The notes under the pieces are model-generated. The model ran no database searches, was not told the origin of the DNA, and saw nothing but the letters and a program-made list of their open reading frames with translations. Source: Lethocerus indicus (taxonomy: Eukaryota > Arthropoda > Insecta > Hemiptera > Belostomatidae). From it: 64,000 nucleotides of DNA. The stretch covers positions 23,268,365 to 23,332,364 of the forward strand of contig JACDQD010000007.1 in NCBI GenBank assembly GCA_019843655.1, written 5' to 3'. Positions 12,481-24,678 of this stretch are shown here, piece after piece; position 1 is the stretch's first letter; each line of letters begins with the position of its first letter. Position numbers and translations under genes: made by a program.

Positions 12481-15400
12481 AAACGTTCCACGGAGAATAC
12501 TTAAGTAAGTATTACAAGGACAGCCATCCGGGGCCATCGGGACTTACATATTTATGGGAGGGCCATTCGATAAATAAAGAGACATAAGTCTTTTATCCGA
12601 TAGGAAACCTACAGCCTTATTTATTGTTTCTTTTGTTACTGCCAAGTTAAGTATATATTCACGGAATGATAATTAGGGCGATTATTACGATTATTATTAT
12701 TATCAGGTTATTATTACTGAGGAATGTTTTATTACCAGTAAATCTCCAAGGGATTACGACGCTATATTACTCTATGATCGGTCTAACACAACCAAACGGT
12801 GGAGTGGGTGGAGAAAATCGGCGATTCAAACCTACGAATGGCGAAAAACTGAAACTAATATACCTTAAAACTGAACACAATATTATAAAGATATATACGA
12901 TTAGTTGCGGGGGCGTTTACGCCATACGGAATAATTTATTTTGCTGCGGATCTCCATTTTAAAACCGGGCAAACGTATGGATTCATACATTTCACCAACG
13001 GCGCCTGTATAAATTGGCAAGTTTGACAGACTATTGTATAGAAGGCAGCATTCATTGTATAGGGTGGCATAATATAGGCGAAGGGGGAATCCATATTCCG
13101 CGGCCAGGCCTCTTATATGCTTTAATTAAATTGTTAACAAACTCCCATAGGTTTTGACGGCCGGCCAACCCACACAATTGGGCCCCCTGGCTACGGCCGA
13201 AAGCATTCCACCGATACCAGCCCAATTCCAACCACTCGCCCAGTCCAACCTTTTAAGCTTTTATTCTTTTGTTTTATTTAAAAATAAATTAATCCCGCAC
13301 AATTGGATTCGATTGTTGAAAAACAATACTTTGAACTGTGCTGGCACAGACGCCTAGTTTTCAATATCACTATTCATCGGTTAATTTACTGTTGGCCCAT
13401 GACTTGCAGTCATTAAATATTAACGTTATAACAAACTTGCTTAACATTTCCTCACGTGCATGCTACTTACCACGGTGAAAAACCTGGCGCTCTCTAACTA
13501 GAGATTGATTCGACAAGTTGAAGTAGTAGGGGAATATGGGGAATATGAAAGTATTCGACGGAAAAGTAACACTGCCGTAAGTGAGAGAATGATTTTACAG
13601 GAACAATATCATGTTGCACGCATCAACATATCGAGTCGTAGAGACACCTGCGGGACGTGTCCGGAATGGATAGGGGTGTAGTGTTGGGGGAAGTCTAATA
13701 GGCGCCTCCACTGCATGCAAAAATATTCCTTCGAACGCCCATACCCTTGAAAAGCCAAACAACACCGCACTGTGTCGATAGGATGCTTAATCGGCTGAAA
13801 CGGAATGTTACAAACAGTAGTGAAGTAACAGAGACTGGTCTACCATACTGCGGAGTAAACAATTGCACGGATTTTAAAATAATATTTATTAGCATATTAT
13901 TTTTTTTATAAATATTGTCGATGACTACTAAAAGAATTATTGATGACCGAATTTTTAATGGTATAAATAAAAACTTTCTTGCGGTCAGTAACATATTATC
14001 ATATTCAAATTGGGGTTGAAAACGGGCACATCATAACCAGCTTGATCTAGAGGTTGATCAGAGCACCAGGTGCTAGGAGGCCCACAAATAAAAGTCGATT
14101 TCCTTTTTAATACTAATAAGGGGTTTCACTTTTCGGACAATTAGTCAGTCTCTACCGACATTCAAATTTGGCCCAGTTTTCTTTTAAAAAACTCTTATAC
14201 ATTTTTTCTTTTTCAGTTTTAGTAATGAACTCCTTATTAATTTTTAAATACCGGTGCATGAAATTCTTAAGGTGTTGGGGGCCAGTTGCAAAATCGCAGA
14301 ACCATTCCAAGTCCAGACATTATTTTCATATTTTTTTTCGCTCGAACCCGCACCACCAAACAGGACGCACATGTCGCTTTTTTGCCCAAAACTGACACAG
14401 AAAGTCCCACGACAAACCTCGATTATTTGACTTCTCCGCCCTTTTCAACTCTACAACTCTCAGAAAGTTTCTATATTGCGAATGCCTCTGTGTCTTGCTT
14501 ACTGAGAATAACAAATTCCCCCCACACAGCCCGCCAGGCAATGTTCAATGCGCCACTTCATACAATATCCCACACCCCGTGTTGCGATTAGAAATTCAGA
14601 TTTAATACTGTTATAGTGGTTACAGTAAATAAATTGGAGTAGTGACTTACAGAAAAATTTTCCAGATTATTAATTATTAACATATTGGACTTAATATTAA
14701 TATTGGACTACCTATACTATTATCAATTATTTATCGATTTTTAGGTTTAAAGCGTACAGTTTTTCACCTGAGCGTGTTCATTATCTATTATAAATTGTTT
14801 AGTAATTTTTGTACTTTGATTTTCAGAACCGCTATCACTCAGTCATTCTATCGGCCCTGACATACATAAGAAAATTACGTATTTTCTGGCAGGTATATTT
14901 TTAAAAATTATAAATTTATCCTATATCTCAGGTTTTACTACTCAGATGCTACTTTTTTAGTCTATTCCGATTTCAAAAGGCGTTCAAGCCTTTACCTGAG
15001 CCCGTTCTTCCTTCGTACCCGTCCACCACCGCCTGATGGAGAGAGGCGGAAACCGGTCCGGAACGGGGCCGACAATTTGAGATAAGACAGAAAATCGGAT
15101 AAGGATAACCACGACCATATTGCCAAAAGCTATGAATTTGTAGAATTCAAATAGCCGAGTTATATGATAAGGCCTCCTGAAGGAGGATTTGTGTGTATAC
15201 TAAGGAAGAGGATTTAATCCAGGGTTTTAACACAGCCTACCTGGCGATAATTTATTTAATAGCCCAATTTTCTAGATAACTCCTTCTTAATTTTTTTTTC
15301 TGGCTTTTTACGCGCTCGGTCTCATCAGCCTAATTCTCCGGTCGAGTTTACGACCTGTATTACCTTGGACTGGAGTGTAACTCCCAATTACTCCCGCGAG

Positions 15401-16046
15401 TAAATCTTGCCATGAATTATGCAATGCTCTCCTGTTGAATTTGAATCGTGGATAATTTAATTCGCACTCGTCGGCAATTTACCTAGACCGGGTAAGTTGT
15501 AATTATAGAATTACGGTTAAATTGTCAATATAACAATAATCGCTTAAATATCTAGGATAGAGATGGCATAGGTTCATAGTGCACTTTGTATAGACAAACT
15601 TATTTGCGAAACTGATAAAATACGGACAGAAAAGAATAATGTTTAAGAAATTCTTTCTTACAGTGTGAACATTATTAAAAAAATTAATACGGCCATGCAG
15701 TTTATTGCATCGTCTCCCATAGATGATAGAAGACGACAGTTTATTTCAATATAATAGCCGTTTTAAATAGTTGTCGACCTTTTTAGTAAATCGAAAATGG
15801 CTTTTGCAAGCATTCATTCAAACGTCCTGCTCTCCCTTTATGAATCGAAAAGATAAGAATGAAGAGTTCTCAGAATGAATAAAAGTCATTAACATTGAAT
15901 AGAAGCGCGATTATCAGTAATAAAGTCAGTTGGGGGTGGGGGTGGGGAGATTTTATACAGCCTATTTACTATCCAAACTGCCCTATAAATTCAAACCACT
16001 CGCTAGCCGCCATTAACGTTTTAACTGGGTCATCGAACATGTATGT

Positions 16047-16048
<2 letters not shown>

Positions 16049-16124
<76 letters not shown>
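16049..16124. repeat. (GT)n microsatellite, about 38 units
   Basis: A perfect GT/CA tract followed by a second, interrupted GT-rich segment to about 16193. The Val/Cys and Thr/His open frames across it are repeat artefacts. Confidence 0.97.
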
Positions 16125-16127
<3 letters not shown>

Positions 16128-16193
16128 CGAGCTTATAGGTACGTGTGTGCTCATATGAGCACGTGAATGAGTGTGTGTGTGCGTGTGTGTGTG
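16125..16193. repeat. Interrupted GT-rich segment with palindrome
   Basis: GT-rich DNA broken by the exact 16-bp palindrome GTGCTCATATGAGCAC (16147-16162), whose right end overlaps a CACGTG E-box (16160-16165). It may be a decayed extension of the neighbouring microsatellite. Confidence 0.7.
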
Positions 16194-19028
16194 GGGGCAT
16201 CATGTGTGTCCATTTTTATTAATGGGGGATCCGCTCCAGATTTCCAAACCTCGAGCCGAAAAAGACCACACATGAGTGCCCGCTAATTGTTTACTTCCCA
16301 TTGATGATCCCCCATTTTAGAATTTATTTTTTGTTTAATGAAAAGTGTTTCTTTTTTCAGAAAGTAGGGTTTCAGTTTTTAAGTAAGCAATTATGAGCGG
16401 GATGGATTTCTGAATATTTTCCAAACGGTTGACAGCCCACCCCAGCGCAATCTTAGCAGAGACCACCTCCAATTATCTTTAAGCGTTGCAATTATAATAA
16501 GAAGTAATGATTATAGGGCGTAATAAGTTTTCTCCCGTAATATATATGATACACTATTACCATTAAACCAATAAATTTCCCAATACGCTATACAAATATT
16601 ACGCTTCAGTTTTTGGTTATAAATTGACAACAATTGTATTAAATTATAAATTGCCATTTCATGAATTAATAAATAAATAAACGTAATAACCGAACCACAG
16701 TGTATACATGCAGCAATTTACCTTAACACTTGTCAACCAAGTAAAAGGAATAAGTAATATTTTTCATTTCGAGGCCATCGTTTCGCTACGGCTTTAAATA
16801 TTTCTTCAAAAATAACATTACCGCCGTGTTTTCGCCGAAACATTAATTAAGCGAGGAATTTTCCCCATTTAGCACTACCTCATATTTGTTCAATTTTTTT
16901 TAGGTTGGAGTAAGGTCACTGTATGGGGTCGCAACTGCTTCCCATTCATGTTTTCTCGGTGCAGAAGAGGTGGCAGAGGAGCGCGATGGCTAATCGTTTA
17001 ATTTATACGCTGTGTTATCATTTCCTCGTTCGGTCGGCCGCTCTTTATAGGCTAAATGTAAAAACCGTACCCGATTTAATAATGCGAGACAGGACGGTGT
17101 GTGTAACGACATCGTATAACGGAATCGTCGGTCCGTGCACTTACTACATACGTATTATTTGTGCAGTAACAGTCCCAGAACCCCAGCTGAAAACGAATTT
17201 TCTACTCCCCTTCAGTTCTAAAAACTCCAGTCTTATTATCGTATAGAACGCCCTGTTATCGTGCAGAAACTGTCTAGAAAGAATTGTTGTCTTTAACATA
17301 GACACCTACTAGCGAGGAATGCCTGTATCGTCCGAAAGCCACCACTGTATGTCAATACGCTACAAAAGTAGCATAAGACCAGCGATTATTGAGAGAGATA
17401 TCGGAAATATCGCGAATCTGATGATGCATTGATAAAAGTGCTAAGATTTTCTACCTTCATATAATACAAAATATAGAAATGAAAAATATAACGATGTCAA
17501 ATGACGCAAAATTCTAAGCACCGTTCAAAAACCATACTACGGCCGTAATTGTATATTTGATCGTATCTTACAATTAATTAACTACTAGCAACGAATTTCA
17601 ATATACGAAAGATAATTAATTCCAATTAGGAAGTGCCGATGCAATATTTTACCCGGGCGCTGTATACCTCGTTTTTATTTCGTTTTATTATTTTTCTTTT
17701 TTAAAGAAAGGAAAAGTAGGGCGGTCTGTTTCCGCTCTGCCATTGGAATAAAACAAAAATCCCCGCGCGGTTGATTAATGGCTGGCCGTTATTGCTTCTA
17801 ATAAGCGTAGACTTACTACTGGTTTGCACCCGGAAAAAAATTCGCCCAGCAGAGTCAGTAACTGGTTGGAGCCTTTCTAGAAACTCCAGCGGTCATTTAT
17901 TCTCAAATAAAATAGCGCTTCCCTTCTTAACGCCCACAATTGTGTTAAATTGCGTCATTTTAACCGAGAAACATTTTTAGATTATATTCATAAGTGAAAT
18001 ATCCTGAAAATGCCTATAACCTAGGCTAAAGTCAAAGGTTATAACCGTTGCCCTAAAGGTTATACACATTTCTGTTACTACCCGTAAAGGATTTGTATAC
18101 ACATAAGAAACCGGACACTGTTTGAATCGATTTTTTTTTAAATATCTATTTTCGTGTAAAAAATATTTTATATTTTTTTCACCTCATAATGAAGAAATAA
18201 TGTCTGATTTTTTTTATTAAAATTATTGAATTATATTTCGTCATAACATTATTGAACTAATTTTTGACCTCTTATAAATTAGCTCAAAGATGGAGTTTGT
18301 TTAGAGGGATTTCCGCAGGCTCATCGTTATTATCTTAATCATCATTCTCTTTGATCTTCTACAATTGCCTGAAAATTCTTGGAAAAAAATTAGAGCTTTA
18401 TTGGCAGAACTTCTTCCTTTGTATTTCTGAAGAAGAATCGACTGTTTTTACTCATTCAGCTTTCTCTCAGGTTTTCGGCGTATGTTTCTCGAGGCATTTT
18501 AAATCGACCAAAAATAGTCCGCTATTGACCGACATAGTTTTTGTACGCTAAAAGATCTTTTCTGTATCTCGAAGGGTATGGTTTTCGGAGAATAGTTCTC
18601 GCCATATAACGCCAAAGTAAAATGATTTACCGGGCGAAAAAATTGCGTTTTCCGCCTCCGGCATGTTTTCCACCTTCCACCCTGCGGGTTTTACTGCACG
18701 CAGAAAATATACTCGGAGTTCCGCCTCGGGTCGACGGGAGGCTGCTTTTCAAGGCCCACTGGATACAGGATTTCTGGAATTCACACCTGCTTTTCAATAG
18801 GATGTCATGTCTCCTTTGTTAAGCGGGTAGTTGCCAGACTTTTTCAGTTTCCTCGCGGCATTCACAATTAACACCATGTTTAAATATACCGTTATAGTAT
18901 ATATCATGCGACTGGACAACAAGAAGGTATTTTTAATACCGACCTGCACCCATATTAATTTGGCAACAGCTGGTTTGGGTAGGCTGCCCAGCCGGAATTA
19001 TGAGGCACGAGTAATTTACATTTAACGC

Positions 19029-19029
<1 letters not shown>
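16194..19029. other. Intergenic, no supported gene
   Basis: No gene supported. Open frames are under about 110 codons and show no motifs. Around 18020-18065 a TTATAAC/AAAGGTTATA motif recurs in both orientations. Poly-T runs are frequent near 18120-18220. Confidence 0.55.

Positions 19030-19087
<58 letters not shown>
19030..19087. repeat. (TA)n microsatellite
   Basis: An uninterrupted AT-alternating tract of about 58 bp, the longest of five such tracts in the window. Confidence 0.97.
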
Positions 19088-19088
<1 letters not shown>

Positions 19089-22000
19089 TAATACTGCAAT
19101 TAATTGACGTGTCATTTAAATAAGCAGTGGAACGTTCTTGGGAGTAATTTTACTGTCCTGATAAACCATGACTGATCACAAGCAACCCACAATATCGATT
19201 CCTTATATGTGGACTTTCAGGAAAACAAATTCCCGGTCACATTTATATTTCAGAAAAAAAGGTTTAAATATTTAAAGTTGTCAATCTGTATTTGGAAGTG
19301 GAATTTTGATCATATAAAGTTAATACGGCTATCGCTATTTTTGCAAACATCGAATATAATGATTGAGACTAAACCTCAACGTATGTACCTTAGTCAAAGA
19401 AACAACAAGGGGGTCGCTATCGCTTTCCATATTTATGAAGTAGTTAATATTTAAAATATTCAACAAATTACTATGAATCCTAACTAGCCGATAGGATAGG
19501 ACGAGCGAAATATCTACCTCAAATCAAATCTACCTCTTTGGTTCTCCGAAAGACTGGTATACTGCTTCTCTCATCAGCAGTCCTTAGTCATCAGTCCAAT
19601 AGCAAATATGAAATCTGGCCTCCTTTATATTTACACGGCGCCCGAGGTCGGGTATTTTCAATCAGTCTTGCAGGATTACAATAGAAACCTACGTACTACG
19701 TTTTAAAGCTTTTTCTTCTTTAAATGCGACAAATTTATCAAACAACTTTCATTTTATCTTTGGTAGCCCACCTCATATTTCCATATTTGGAGAGTAGCTC
19801 TTTGGATCGGGGAGTGTGCTGAACCCAGTTCTAGAAGATCAATCCACCCCCTCCATTATGAACTGTAATGTCGATTTGTTGTCTTCGAAATCGATTCAAA
19901 ACGCTCATGTTTATTCTCCCTTTTTTTACGGAACCGCTGAGAGGAACGATCGGAGCCGTTCGGGTTTTTTTTTGTGGTGTTCACCGGTATTGACCGGAGA
20001 CGTAGATATGGCGACAGGGTAATGACACGGTTACCGGGGGTAAGGGGGGACTACTAAGGTGGTAAGGTGGCGTTAAGTGACGGTTGAGTTGGCAGACGGA
20101 TGGGTGTAAGCCGGGCCACGGCCTACTCGATCACAACTCGACCGTAATAAACCCGGGCCTGTTACCTCCCGCGATACCCACCCTTTCTAATTCAATCCTC
20201 CCCAATGATAAAGTCAATCTCTATCGAGGCGCCTTATTTTACATAATATTATTTATCTGTTGCACGTCCGTAATATTTATATCCATGCCCAGTTATGTTC
20301 GTGTTAATTCGGTAATTTGGAAAGCATGCATTAGGAATTCAAAAAAGAAAAAATCTCCTTGGGCTCGCGACATTTATTTAATAGACAATGTTATTTAATT
20401 ATATTACTTGTCAATAAAATATAATCCACTTCATTGGCTGATTGTAACTTTAACGAGTACGCCCGATGCTCGTGCCACTCTGTTCGCTTATGAAATCGTA
20501 TTTAGCCACCGAACGAGTCAGGTCATGTGGGACCGAAACACGGGTTTTCGATGGAGGGCATTTCTCAGGGAAATCGGAGGGGCTAAGTGGTGTTACCCCG
20601 GAGCGGGGTACATGGCGTGTTAGGCATAACGACAGGCGTGCTCGCATGTAACGCACTGTATGCAACACCCCCCACCCTGGAACCGGCGCCAAAAACACGC
20701 TGTCCCTGTTAAATAATGGACACTCCTATCAGAGGTAGTACTTCCCCTACCGACGCTAACGATCCACTATCCAAGTCGAACCCCCCTCCTCTAAACAACG
20801 TACCGAATAATGCCAGTGCATAGGGCATGCATTCTGTTCGGGGATATACGTGTCCATAAACTTAGAGCTTTCTCTTGATTCCAATGAGTGTTCGGTATCA
20901 TAATATTAGTCAAAACCGCGTCAGCAGCATCACATTGTCAAACAATTATGAATCCGAATACAAAACATTTTTCTAAATAGTTTCCCGTTAACAACGTCAT
21001 AAGGAAATTTGGGTTAGCGGAGAAGTGTACTTTGTACCACTCATGTGGAGAAAACATTTTGCCACAAAGGATAATTTAAAAAAAATGTCCTCGCGCATAA
21101 CAGAAACATTATTTTGAATTGGTAAAATATCTTAATATCGTACCAATACCATAATTATAATCTGGCTATTGAATTTAGTGTGGGCAGGTTGGGCATGGCT
21201 TAGTGATATACAACCCTTAAGTAAAACTGGATATATCATTTTGACAGTTGAAATTTAAAAATGGGTGTTAAAATATTGTTGACATTTTTTAGTTTCCAGA
21301 TACTTTGAAAATTCGTCCATAACAAATCAACACTCATTATCCAGACAAAAAAAATCAATGAAATGAAAAAATATTGTAAATAAACGGTTGAAAATCCACC
21401 AAACGCAAGGCATTATCGGTTTTTGTCTAATCGAACCGGTGAAATTTTTGAAACATTGTTTCTGATAATAGCCGGCATTCACGGGTTAAATTTCGACGAG
21501 AAAATATTTTGTTCTAACACTGACTTCAGCAGAGATTCGGAGGAGGATAAAAAAAGATAATAAGCAGATGGAAAGATAAGATTCGTTTTGAAGATAGACA
21601 TGTCGAAATCAAGAGCGCGTCACTAAGCCTATAAACTATAAGAAGCTTGTTATTTGTCCTAGATGCCTAGGAAAATTAATACAGCAATATACTATAATAA
21701 ACCTAAGGATAACAAAAGATATACATTCTTTCAACCTATTGAAAAGATATTTAAAAACGAAGATATTTAAATGGTTAAACATTCACGAATTGAATATTTT
21801 AATAATACTTAAGTTTATTTACAAATCACAGTTACACAACTAGAGTTGCGCCATACACGTACCAACGATAAATATGATACCAAAATAACATATCGTCCTA
21901 TAGAAATTATAGTGGAATCATTAGATATTTTAAGTATTTTTAAGTGCTTGTACGATATTATGCTTTGTTTTTCTTTAGCCTTGATCACGGGAGTCACACC

Positions 22001-23150
22001 CTTTGCTGTCCCCCAAACAGTTACTTAAATACTACGGTATATTTCTAACGGAGGTGTGACGGTGACGAAAAGTTGACCAGCTTATGGAGGTAGGCGGAGA
22101 CAGAAAAATCGGACGAGCGATGTTAAAAAAATAATTGCACAGGTCGATTGTGCGCTCGGCGAGCGGAGAGACAAGAGCCCGGGGGAGCCGAACCGTTAAG
22201 CGAAATTGTTTTGGACGGCGATACCCCGAATAAGGTAGAAAAGGCGCCATGAGGGGCGGGGGGGAGGCGATTCATAATTTTCGGTTGCCGCTATTCAGAG
22301 CGTATCACAACGCGGTGAACTCTCAATGAGTTGGTCCTGGCTAGATATCAAGACGATAATAAGAAGGCCGTGACCGTCTCAATGGTTCCTCCCCACCGCC
22401 CGATAAATATATACCTCATTCCACCTGTAATTAATAAACCTTCTCGGTTTTGTTTTGTTGTTCATGTTGTGTTTTTAAAGCTACTTTCGCCAATATGGGT
22501 CACCGCCTACCTTTAGACGATGAAACCCGCAATTTTTTTTTACAAGTAAAAAACACGGTACCTTTACGTTAGCGCAGCGCCATCTTGTTTTACTGTTACG
22601 CAGAAGTAACTCCTTTATCTCCGACCGCTGCTTTTTCTCAGAACTGCACTGTTTTTCCCCACTTTGAGAGCGGCTGATTGAGTGTTACACATTTTTGAGC
22701 AAGCAGTTCTTTGAAAGGAAGGATCAAATGCAATCTTCTTCCGGATAACTTCCTTAATAGAATTTCGCACAACGCGGTACACACACAGGCAAGATGCTAC
22801 TTGCGTACAGGTTCAGCAACACCACGGTCCCAGCTCACATTAACTGAACCTTACATGCAGAATAATAAGACACCAGCATATAAAATTAAACATTACCCCT
22901 CACATGAAATTGTTTTATTTTAATTTTAAGTGACGACTACAATTTAACATTTACTAAGGAGACTATTACAACACGCATCTCCCGGGTGCCCGCCCTGGGA
23001 AGGTTCTAGACCAGAAAGGGTAGCATGAGTGTTCATCCACTAATTTTACTCTGGATACTGCCTTGACGCTAGTTTTTAAAAATTAATGTCTGAGCTAATT
23101 TTCACGCCTTAGGAGCGTTCACCTTTTCTACTGACGGTAGGATGAACCTC
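19088..23150. other. Intergenic, CpG-richer DNA up to composition boundary
   Basis: No gene supported. The segment contains a GC- and CpG-rich patch at 22030-22320 and a CGCCATCTTG motif (22578-22587) that matches the YY1/Pho-type core. After about 23150 CpG becomes scarce. Confidence 0.5.
22030..22320. promoter_or_regulatory. CpG/GC-rich patch near composition boundary
   Basis: It contains G-runs and many CpG, including GGGGCGGGGGGGAGGCG. It lies under 1 kb upstream of the YY1/Pho-like motif and about 0.9 kb before CpG content falls. It could be a promoter or boundary element of an unannotated transcript. Nothing in the sequence proves this. Confidence 0.25.
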
Positions 23151-24622
23151 ACTGAGAGATGTAATTTTCATTTGGTATAATCAAAACAGTTTGATATAAT
23201 TAACAATTCCTTCATGGGTTATTGCAAAAGTATCTGAATTATATCTCTGCTTGTTTTTCATTTAAACTGTCCTTCTTTCTCTCAATAAATTCATCTGAAG
23301 GGAAAATTATTAATGATTTATATATTTTAATTTTTTTAGGTGATCAATTAAATATGTGTATAACTAACCAAACAAAATAAGAACTAGTCTGATCCAGATG
23401 CTGTATAAGCTACCATTTGAATTTGGAGTAACAATGAAATAATTGTTATACCTCTGCACATATGTATTTTATAACACTGCATAATAATTTCTGGAGGTAA
23501 GATCTAGATTTATTTAAATGTGAATTCATAATCTCTCTTAGTTAAGGATATTACAACCATGAATTTCATTAGGAAATATAGCTATGCAGCTATTCAAATT
23601 GCTGAGCTATTTCAAGTGAAATAGAATATTCGAAGTGGGTTGTACTGTTTTAAATTTTTGTTTCTGGGCAAACACTTTATTTTGAGTAGAAGTATGGGTG
23701 AGAAATCACACACAACTCAAATATATTATTACAGAATGATTAATTTTGGAAGAAAAACCCCTTTTATTCTAAATGCACTATTGTGAAAATATTAAGGTTA
23801 TTGTGTCTGTTTGCAGTTTCACTATATTTACTAGAAAATAATAAGAACCAATTGTATAACCAAATGTGTAAATAGAACTAAATCGGTAAGAAGTAAAGCC
23901 ATACTCATATTGTGTGGGTTAGTTATTATGCAACTGCAAATATTTTTCATATTCACAACCTTAATTTAATAGTTTCAAATACTTATCAATATTTTAATAG
24001 CACCTGGAATGATTTGTCAGTGTCACATAACAGTAACAGTACACTATATACCTCCACTTCTGTGGGACTTGGATGGATCAAAATACTTCTACAAAGAATC
24101 AGAACCCCTTAGAATGATCTCTCTAACCTAATTCAGACTGACATTTCACGAACCCCCAATAGTTCTTGTCAATGACTGTACCAAGTAAAATAAATCATGG
24201 CATTTTGACAAAGTGAAATATTGTACACTAGAAATCCTAAAGTGTTATAAGAGAGAGAGAAGAATTGCAGTTTTCATGAAATAAAAATAATAGTTATAAT
24301 AAGAATAATATAATAAAATAGTTCGAGGTTAATAAAATAAAAATGCTACATATAAATGTATTAACTTCAGTTTTTACAAAAAATAATTTTTTAAACATTA
24401 AAATAAATTCAAAGACATAAAGAAACAAGTTCACAATTTATAGATAAACTGGACCAAATTCTGCAGAAAAAATGTAAAAGAACAGCAAGGAATTTGCTTA
24501 ATAATAAATATTAAGCAGTCAAGCAAATATGTGTGTGTATGGGTGTAATATTAAATATTTAATGCACAATTTATATCAATCTTCATTTTATAGAATTTGA
24601 TCCAATTATTGATTTTTTATGT
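23151..24622. other. AT-rich intergenic DNA downstream of zinc-finger gene
   Basis: CpG-poor and AT-rich, with no open frame of note. It is the 3' flank of the minus-strand zinc-finger gene. I see nothing else in it. Confidence 0.6.
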
Positions 24623-24628
24623 TTTATT
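24623..24628 (-). other. Candidate poly(A) signal, zinc-finger gene
   Basis: AATAAA on the minus strand, about 50 nt past the stop codon. It would give a very short 3' UTR; a more distal site is possible. Confidence 0.35.
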
Positions 24629-24678
24629 ATAAACTGTAAACTTGGTTGTTCTTATATCTTGTTTGCGCATTGATTTTT

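Larger units (their letters stand above)
7786..16048. other. Intergenic, no supported gene
   Basis: No convincing gene. Several overlapping open frames of 60-122 codons at 9938-10515 occupy all plus frames at once, which is what stop-poor GC-rich non-coding DNA gives, and they show no known domain. Notable content: an AGTGC motif cluster (7805-7888), a short TTAGG array (10794-10809), ACCGGTTT-type sites (10332, 11072, 15050 on the other strand) and a GC-rich patch (12240-12480). Confidence 0.55.

Noticed and set aside
15969..16158. Coding frames across the GT tract
   Set aside because: Val/Cys and Thr/His repeats come only from the microsatellite.
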